Below, in pieces: positions 56,110-64,000 of a DNA stretch of 64,000 bases (position 1 is its first letter; each line of letters opens with the position of its first letter). The notes under the pieces are model-generated. The model did not search any database, was not told the origin of the DNA, and saw nothing but the letters and a program-made list of their open reading frames with translations. The DNA is from Nemertoderma westbladi (lineage: Eukaryota > Xenacoelomorpha > Nemertodermatida > Nemertodermatidae): contig JAUCBJ010001184.1 of the NCBI GenBank assembly GCA_032718475.1, positions 1-64,000 of the forward strand. The letters are read 5' to 3'. A program made the position numbers and the translations under genes.

Positions 56110-59100
56110 AAACCAAAAGCGATCGTATCTGTTACTAAGATCAGAACTCACACACCCGAGTTCAGTACTCACTAACCTGAGTAAAAGAACTCACACACCT
56201 CTGAGTTCTGAACTCACTCACCTGAGTTCAGAACTCACACACCTCTGAGTTCAGAACTCACACACCTGAGTTCAGAACTCACACACCTGAGTTCAGAACT
56301 CACACACCTGAGATCAGAACTCAAACACCTAAGTTCAGAACTCACACAACTGAGTTCCGAACTCACACACCTGAATTCATAACTCACACATCTGAGTTCA
56401 GAACTCACACAACTGTGTTCAGAACTCACACACCTGAATTCAGAACTCACACATCTGAGTTCAGAACTCACTCACCTGAGTTCAGGACTCACACACCTGA
56501 GTCAGAACTTACCCGAGTTCTGTCCCACACTCACCCGAGTTCCATCCCACAGTCACCCCGAGTTCCGTCCCACACCCACCCGTGTTCCTTCTCACTCACC
56601 CGCGTTCCGTCTCACTCACCCGCGTTCCGTCCCACACTCATCTGAGTTCCGTCCCACACTCACCCGAGTTCTGTCCCACACTCACCCGAGTTCCGTCTCA
56701 CACTCACCCGAGCTCCGTCCCAAACTCACCCGAGATCCGTCTCACACTCACCCGAGTTCCGTCCCACACTCACTCGAGTTCCGTCCCACAGTCACCTCGA
56801 GTTCCGTCCCACACTCACCCGAGTTCTGTCCCACACTCACCCGAGTTCCGTCTCACACTCACCCGAGCTCCGTCCCAAACTCACCCGAGATCCGTCTCAC
56901 ACTCACCCGAGTTCCGTCCCACACTCACTCGAGTTCCGTCCCACAGTCACCTCGAGTTCCGTCCCACATTCACCCGAGTTCCGTCTCACTCACCCGCGTT
57001 CCGTCTCACTCACCCGCGTTCCGTCCCACACTCATCTGAGTTCCGTCCCACACTCACCCGAGTTCTGTCCCACACTCACCCGAGTTCCGTCTCACACTCA
57101 CCCGAGCTCCGTTCCAAACTCACCCGAGATCCGTCTCACACTCACCCGCGTTCCGTCTCACTCACCCGCGTTCCGTCCCACACTCACCAGAGTTCCGTCT
57201 CACTCACCCGAGTTCCATCCCACACTCACCCGAGTTCCACACTCACGGGCCCCCGAGTTCTGTCCCACACTCACGGGCACCCCGAGTTCCGTCCCACACT
57301 CACGGGCACCCCGAGTTCAGTCCCACACTCACGGGCACCCCGAGTTCAGTCCCACACTCACGGGCACCCAAGTTCCGTCCCACACTCACGGGCACCCGAG
57401 CTCCGCCCCACAGTCACGGGCACCCAGAGTTTCGCCCCACACTCACGGGCACCCGAGTTCCGTCCCACACTCTCACGAGTTCTGTCCCACACTCACCCGA
57501 GTTCCGTCTCACACTCACCCGAGCTCCGTCCCAAACTCACCCGAGATCCGTCTCACACTCACCCGAGCTCCGTACCACACTCACCAGAGTTCCGTCTCAC
57601 TCACCCGAGTTCCATCCCACACTCACCCGAGTTCCACACTCACGGGCACCCCGAGTTCTGTCCCACACTCACGGGCACCCCGAGTTCCGTCCCACACTCA
57701 CGGGCACCCCGAGTTCCGTCCCACACTCACCGGCACCGGAGTTCCGCCCCACACTCACGAGCACCCGAGTTCCGTCCCACACTCACGGGCACCCCGAGTT
57801 CCGTCCCACACTCACGGGCACCCCGAGTTCCGTCCCACACTCACGGGCACCCGAGTTCCATCCCAAACTCACGGGCACCCGAGTTCCGCCCCACAATCAC
57901 GGGAACCCCGAGTTCCATCCCACACTCACAAGCATTCGAGTTCTGTCCCACACTCACCCGAGTTCCGTCCCTACTCACCCAAGTTCCGTCTCACACTCAC
58001 GGGCACTCGAGTTCTGTCCCACACTCACCCAAGTTCCGTCCCTACTCACCCAAGTTCCGTCTCACACTCACCCGCGCTCCGTCCCACACTCACCAGAGTT
58101 CCGTCTCACTCACCCGAGTTCCATCCCACAATCACCCGAGTTCCACACTCACGGGCACCCCGAGTTCAGTCCCACACTCACCCGACTTCCGTCTCACAAT
58201 CACCAGAGTTCCGTCTCTCACTCACCCGACTTCCGTCTTACTCACCCGAGTTCCGTCCCACACTCACGGGCACCCCCAGTTCCGCCCCACACTCACGGGC
58301 ACCCCGAGTTCCGTCCCACACTCACGGGCACCCGAGTTCCATCCCACACTCACGGGCACTCGAGTTCTGTCCCACACTCACCCGAGTTCCATCTCACACT
58401 CACCCGAGTTCCGTCCCACACTCACCCGAGTTCCGTCTCACACTCACCCGAGCTCCGTCCCACACTCACCAGAGTTCCGTCTCTCACTCATCCGAGTTCC
58501 GTCTCACTCACCCGAGTTCCATCCCACACTCACCCGAGTTCCGTCCCACACTCACGGGCACCCTCAGTTCCGCCCCACACTCACGGGCACCCCGAGTTCC
58601 GTCCCACACTCACGGGCACTCGAGTTCCGTCCCACACTCACTCGAGTTTCGTCCCACACTCACACGAGTTCTGTCCCACACTCACCCGAGTTCCGTCTCA
58701 CACTCACCCGAGTTCCGTCACACGCTCACCCGAGTTCCGTCTCACACTCACCCGAGTATCGTCCCACACTCACGGGCACCCCGAGTTTTGTCCCATAATC
58801 ACCCGAGCTCCGTCCCACAATCACCCGAATTTCGTCCCACACTCACCCGAGTTCTGTCTCACTCACTCGAGTTCCATCCCACACTCACCCGAGTTCTGTC
58901 CCACACTCACGGGCACCCCGAGTCCCGTCCCACACTCCCAGGCACCCGAGTTCCGTCCCACACTCACGGGCACCCGAGTTTCGTCCCACACTCACGGGCA
59001 CCCCGAGTTCCATCCCACAATCACCCGAGTTTCGTCCCACACTCACGGGCACCCCGAGTTCCGTCCCACAATCACCCGAGTTTCGTCAGACGGTCACCTG

Positions 59101-60022
59101 AGTTCCGTCCCACACTCACCCGAGTTCCGTCTCACTCACACGAGTTCCATCCCACACTCACCCGAATTACGTCCCAAACTCACGGGCACCCCGAGTTCTG
59201 TCCCACACTCACGTGCACCCCGAGTTCCGTCCCACACTGACGGGCACCCGAGTTCCGTCCCACACTCACGGGCACCCCGAGTTCCGTCCCACACTCACGG
59301 GCACCCAAGTTCCGCCCCACACTCACGGGCACCCCGAGTTCCGTCCCACACTCACGGGCACTCGAGTTCCGTCCCACACTCACCCGAGTTTCGTCCCACA
59401 CTCACACGAGTTCCATCCCACACTCACCCGAGTTCTGTCCCACACTCACGGGCACCCCGAGTTCCGTCCCACACTCCCGGGCACCCGAGTTCCGTCCCAC
59501 ACTCACGGGCACCCGAGTTTCGTCCCACACTCACGGGCACCCCGAGTTCCGTCCCACAATCACCCGAGTTTCGTCCCACACTCACGGGCACCCCGAGTTC
59601 CGTCCCACAATCACCCGAGTTTCGTCCCACACTCACACGAGTTCCATCCCACACTCACCCGAGTTCTGTCCCACACTCACGGGCACCCCGAGTTCCGTCC
59701 CACACTCACGGGCACCCGAGCTTCGTCCCACACTCACGGGCACACCGAGTTCCGTCCCACACTCACGGGCACCCGAGTTCCGTCCCACAATCACCCGAGT
59801 TCCGTCCCAAACTCAACCGAGTTCCGTCTGACACTCACACTCATCCGATATCCGTCTGACACTCACACTCACCCGAGTTCCGTCTGACACTCACACTCAC
59901 CCGAGTTCCGCCCCACACTCACCCGCGTTCCGTCTGACACTCACACTCACCCGAGTTCCGTTCCACACTCACCCGAGTTCCGTCTGACACTCACACTCAC
60001 CCGAGTTCCGTCTCACACTCAC
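56110..60022. repeat. 22/29-bp minisatellite in an NF-YA intron, starting at the exon edge
   Basis: Well over 100 copies of units around CCGAGTTCCGTCCCACACTC (22 bp), many with an added CACGGGCA (about 28-29 bp). At the left end the form is GAACTCACACACCTGAGTTC. On the minus strand each unit contains ACTCGGGTGAGTGTG or ACTCAGGTGTGTGAG, a copy of the exon end CTCAG and donor GTGAGTGTGAG at 60023. The two unit lengths mix in blocks, pointing to unequal exchange. Confidence 0.95.
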
Positions 60023-60197
60023 CTGAGCTAACTAACTGGAATCCACCTGCTGTTCCACCAGGAACCATCATAACGATGGGTGCAGCGGGGTTCCCTCCAC
60101 TAGTACCGCCACCCACATTGGGAATAGTTATAAACTGCGATGTTCCGGGTATCTGGAAGGTCTGACCGGCAGACCCAGTACCGGCAACTTGGATCGC
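60023..60197 (-). CDS. NFYA: NF-YA exon: activation region
   Basis: The acceptor CTTCTCCACAG and donor CTCAG/GTGAGT bound 175 nt: AIQVAGTGSAGQTFQIPGTS, QFITIPNVGGGTSGGNPAAP, IVMMVPGGTAGGFQLVSS. It is Gln/Gly/hydrophobic-rich like the NF-YA transactivation domain, with no stop in frame and phases matching both neighbours. Confidence 0.88.
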
Positions 60198-60345
60198 CTG
60201 TGGAGAAGGGAGGGTAAAACAGAATGATTAAAGAGTTGTAATGCGTGTAGCGATATGGTTGGGTACCACAACCTCCACCCCACCCGACGAGGTTTGCACC
60301 ACACCCAATAGTAGGTTACCAATCAACCAACATACTATACAGTAC

Positions 60346-60473
60346 CTGATGTGGTACTGTAGTTAACTGTTGGAGTTGCTGCTGTGCTTGCTGGGCTTGG
60401 GGTTGAATGATCTGGATCTGTCCATCCTGCGTCTGTAGAATGTGTTGAGCCGCAGTCTGAATAATCTGGGCAC
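60346..60473 (-). CDS. NFYA: NF-YA exon: Gln-rich activation region
   Basis: The acceptor TTATCCAG and donor CATCAG/GTACTG bound 128 nt: AQIIQTAAQHILQTQDGQIQ, IIQPQAQQAQQQLQQLTTVP, HQ. It has the typical Gln-rich domain composition of NF-YA. It begins with two bases of a split codon, so the exon upstream (beyond the window) must end in phase 1. Confidence 0.88.
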
Positions 60474-61002
60474 CTGGATAATATCAATATTATAATCTCA
60501 TTAATTATTATACAATAAATAATCGGAGAATGTAACGAATTCTGGTATTGCAGTTGTGTAATTACTGAAATATGTGGCCGACCACGTATCAGATAAAGTT
60601 GAGGCCATTTTATAAAGGACACACGTCACCAAGTGGAAGTATAAAATGGACCTTCATTGCTATTGGCGTGCGATTAATATGTTACAGGGGCAAAAGTCAC
60701 ATCAAAGCAAATACTTGATCTTATCTTGAAATGGCGTGAGGAGGAAGGGCCAGTGCGGAGAAGGTGAGTTGGCCAACCGGTGTGTTTGTGTAAGCGACTA
60801 ACACAGACGACCTCATTACATTATATTACATCTAAATGAATAATTATAGCCCTTAATTGAGATAGGATAATCTATATTACTGAGAAAATAGTAATAATAG
60901 CTAAAATTAGAGCAAGATAATCAGCCAGCCATATGAAATACAGAACGGAATGTAATATCGGGCAAGCTATTTATTGCACACCCAGTATAGAGCACAACTA
61001 AC
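60474..61002. other. NF-YA intron, unique part
   Basis: AT-rich intron sequence between the Gln-rich exon and the 22-bp array. No exon or element recognised. Confidence 0.6.
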
Positions 61003-63767
61003 ACCATACTGTAGCAAAACGAACACCATACTGTAGCAAAACGAACACCATACTGTAGCAAAACGAACACCATACTGTAGCAAAACGAACACCATACTGT
61101 AGCAAAACGAACACCATACTGTAGCAAAACGAACACCATACTGTAGCAAAACGAACACCATACTGTAGCAAAACGAACACCATACTGTAGCAAAACGAAC
61201 ACCATACTGTAGCAAAACGAACACCATACTGTAGCAAAACGAACACCATACTGTAGCAAAACGAACACCATACTGTAGCAAAACTAACAACACCATACTG
61301 TAGCAAAACGAACACCATACTGTAGCAAAACGAACACCATACTGTAGCAAAACTGAACACCATACTGTAGCAAAACGAACAACACCATACTGTAGCAAAA
61401 CGAACACCATACTGTAGCAAAACGAACACCATACTGTAGCAAAACGAACACCATACTGTAGCAAAACGAACACCATACTGAAGCAAAACTAACAACACCA
61501 TACTGTAGCAAAACGAACACCATACTGTAGCAAAACTAACACCATACTGTAGCAAAACTAACACCATACTGTAGCAAAACTAACACCATACTGTAGCAAA
61601 ACTAACACCATACTGTAGCAAAACGAACAACACCTTACTGTAGCAAAACTAACACCATACTGTAGCAAAACGCAACACCATACTGTAGCAAAACGAACAA
61701 CACCATACTGTAGCAAAACGAACACCATACTGTAGCAAAACGAACAACACCATACTGTAGCAAAACGAACACCATACTGTAGCAAAACGAACACCATACT
61801 AGGCAAAACTAACACCATACTGTAGCAAAACTAACACCATACTGTAGCAAAACGAACAACACCACACTGTAGCAAAACTAACACCATACTGTAGCAAAAC
61901 GAACACCATACTGTAGCAAAACGCAACACCATACTGTAGCAAAACTAACACCATACTGTAGCAAAACGAACACCATACTGTAGCAAAACGAACACCATAC
62001 TGTAGCAAAACGAACACCATACTGTAGCAAAACGAACACCATACTGTAGCAAAACGAACACCATACTGTAGCAAAACGAACACCATACTGTAGCAAAACG
62101 AACACCATACTGTAGCAAAACTAACACCATACTGTAGCAAAACTAACACCATACTGTAGCAAAACGAACACCATACTGTAGCAAAACTAACACCATACTG
62201 TAGCAAAACGAACACCATACTGTAGCAAAACGAACACCATACTGTAGCAAAACGAACACCATACTGTAGCAAAACGAACAACACCATACTGTAGCAAAAC
62301 GAACACCATACTGTAGCAAAACGAACACCATACTGTAGCAAAATAACACCATTCTGTAGCAAAACGAACACCATACTGTAGAAAAACGAACAACACCATA
62401 CTGTAGCAAAACGAACACCATACTGTAGCAAAACGAACATCATACTGTAGCAAAACGAACACCATTCTGTAGCAAAACGAACACCATACTGTAGCAAAAA
62501 TAACACCATACTGTAGCAAAACTAACACCATACTGTAGCAAAACGAACACCATACTGTAGCAAAACGAACAACACCATACTGTAGCAAAACGAACACCAT
62601 ACTGTAGCAAAAATAACACCATACTGTAGCAAAAATAACACCATACTGTAGCAAAACTAACACCATACTGTAGCAAAACGAACACCATACTGTAGCAAAA
62701 CGAACAACACCATACTGTAGCAAAACGAACACCATACTGTAGCAAAATAACACCATTCTGTAGCAAAACGAACACCATACTGTAGCAAAACGAACAACAC
62801 CATACTGTAGCAAAACGAACACCATACTGTAGCAAAAATAACACCATACTGTAGCAAAACTAACACCATACTGTAGCAAAACGAACACCATACTGTAGCA
62901 AAACTAACACCATACTGTAGCAAAACGAACACCATACTGTAGCAAAACGAACAACACCATACTGTAGCAAAACGAACACCATACTGTAGCAAAAATAACA
63001 CCATACTGTAGCAAAACTAACACCATACTGTAGCAAAACGAACACCATACTGTAGCAAAACTAACACCATACTGTAGCAAAACGAACACCATTCTGTAGC
63101 AAAACGAACACCATACTGTAGCAAAACAAACACCATACTGTAGCAAAACTAACAACACCATACTGTAGCAAAACGAACACCATACTGTAGCAAAACGAAC
63201 ACCATACTGTAGCAAAACGAACACCATACTGTAGCAAAACGAACACCATACTGTAGCAAAACGAACACCATACTGTAGCAAAATAACACCATTCTGTAGC
63301 AAAACGAACACCATACTGTAGCAAAACGAACAACACCATACTGTAGCAAAACGAACACCATACTGTAGCAAAACGAACATCATACTGTAGCAAAACGAAC
63401 ACCATTCTGTAGCAAAACGAACACCATACTGTAGCAAAAATAACACCATACTGTAGCAAAACTAACACCATACTGTAGCAAAACGAACACCATACTGTAG
63501 CAAAACGAACAACACCATACTGTAGCAAAACGAACACCATACTGTAGCAAAAATAACACCATACTGTAGCAAAAATAACACCACACTGTAGCAAAACTAA
63601 CACCATACTGTAGCAAAACAAACACCATACTGTAGCAAAACGAACAACACCATACTGTAGCAAAACGAACACCATACTGTAGCAAAACGAACATCATACT
63701 GTAGCAAAACGAACACCATTCTGTAGCAAAACGAACACCATACTGTAGCAAAAATAACACCATACTG
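61003..63767. repeat. 22-bp minisatellite in an NF-YA intron
   Basis: About 125 copies of ACCATACTGTAGCAAAACGA plus AC. Variants: CTAAC for CGAAC, ACAACACC (+3), AAATAACACC, ATTCTG. On the minus strand each unit reads TTTTGCTACAG, which resembles a 3' splice site but has only a short pyrimidine run. The long overlapping frames are repeat artefacts. Confidence 0.97.
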
Positions 63768-64000
63768 GTTTGTAACTCAACTCACCAAGATTAAGGTTGG
63801 ATTGGGTGGTTTGTAACTCAACTCACCAAGATTAAGGTTGGATTGGGTGGTTTGTAACTCAACTCACCAAGATTAAGGTTGGATTGGGTGGTTTGTAACT
63901 CAACTCACCAAGATTAAGATTGGATTGGGTGGTTTGTAACTCAACTCACCAAGATTAAGATTGGATTGGGTGGTTTGTAACTCAACTCACCAAGATTAAG
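63768..64000. repeat. 41-bp minisatellite at the right edge, with donor-like sites
   Basis: Nearly six copies of a 41-bp unit containing GTAACTCAACTCACCAAGAT, cut by the window edge. On the minus strand each unit contains AATCTTGGTGAGTTGAG, i.e. a consensus donor after CTTG. Confidence 0.95.

Larger units (their letters stand above)
46954..60473 (-). other. NFYA: NF-YA gene span (5' exons lie beyond the right edge)
   Basis: Ordered minus-strand exons with GT-AG borders and matching phases: 60473-60346 (phase 2 in, 0 out), 60197-60023 (0 in, 1 out), 56105-55994 (2 nt complete the codon, 2 left over), 54803-54575 (1 nt completes, 0 out), then one of two possible last exons (47679-47608 or 47091-46954). 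The large introns (3.9 kb, 1.2 kb, 6.9 kb or more) are almost wholly tandem repeats. NF-YA pairs with NF-YB/NF-YC to bind CCAAT boxes. Confidence 0.9.

Noticed and set aside
56582-58798. 738-codon ORF rich in Pro, Ser, Thr and His
   Set aside because: It is a translation of the 22/29-bp NF-YA intron array, on the strand opposite the gene. Its length reflects low stop-codon content, not coding.
60921-63763. Many long minus-strand ORFs with repeated Tyr, Val, Phe and Cys
   Set aside because: Frames of the 22-bp array. The frame shifts at each length variant and the same peptides recur in all frames.

Overview
This is nuclear DNA of an animal, probably an invertebrate; I cannot name the species. 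The host genes are typical metazoan ones: TFIP11, IMP3, a multi-exon NF-YA gene, a Bcl-2-like protein, and a CENP-B-type HTH plus PHD-finger protein. NF-YA has standard GT-AG introns. The mobile elements are also animal types: a BEL/Pao-like LTR retrotransposon, RTE-like LINEs, a tRNA-derived SINE-like unit and several inverted-repeat elements. About a third of the window is tandem repeat.

Layout. 1-5507: 34-bp satellite that runs into the 3' end of TFIP11 (5477-7894, minus). 8088-9606: fold-back transposon. 9.9-14.0 kb: 68-bp and 29-bp repeats and a decayed LINE carrying an insertion. 14173-14327: tRNA-like unit followed by a predicted hammerhead ribozyme. 15167-31448: an RTE-like LINE on the minus strand, split by a 12.7-kb BEL/Pao-like LTR element (15743-28435) with a perfect 5-bp target duplication. 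31.4-35.9 kb: a MITE, a Bcl-2-like ORF (32505-32927), four small arrays and IMP3 (35267-35821, minus). 37.3-39.4 kb: a MITE abutting the HTH/PHD gene. 39.7-43.7 kb: 76-bp satellite. 46.9-60.5 kb and beyond the right edge: NF-YA on the minus strand, its introns filled with minisatellites; one intron also carries a LINE with an intact ORF (49713-52699).

The most striking result is shared by TFIP11 and NF-YA. The tandem arrays begin exactly at an exon edge and their unit is a copy of that edge. The TFIP11 satellite unit is the last nine codons plus stop of the gene. Three NF-YA introns hold arrays whose unit contains the end of the preceding exon and its 5' splice site, so each intron carries tens to over a hundred extra donor-like sites. 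A fourth array at the right edge of the window has the same form and predicts the end of the next upstream exon.

The genes do not form a pathway. TFIP11 acts in spliceosome disassembly, IMP3 in rRNA processing, NF-YA in CCAAT-box transcription, and the Bcl-2-like protein in apoptosis control. They are single host genes set in a repeat-rich region.
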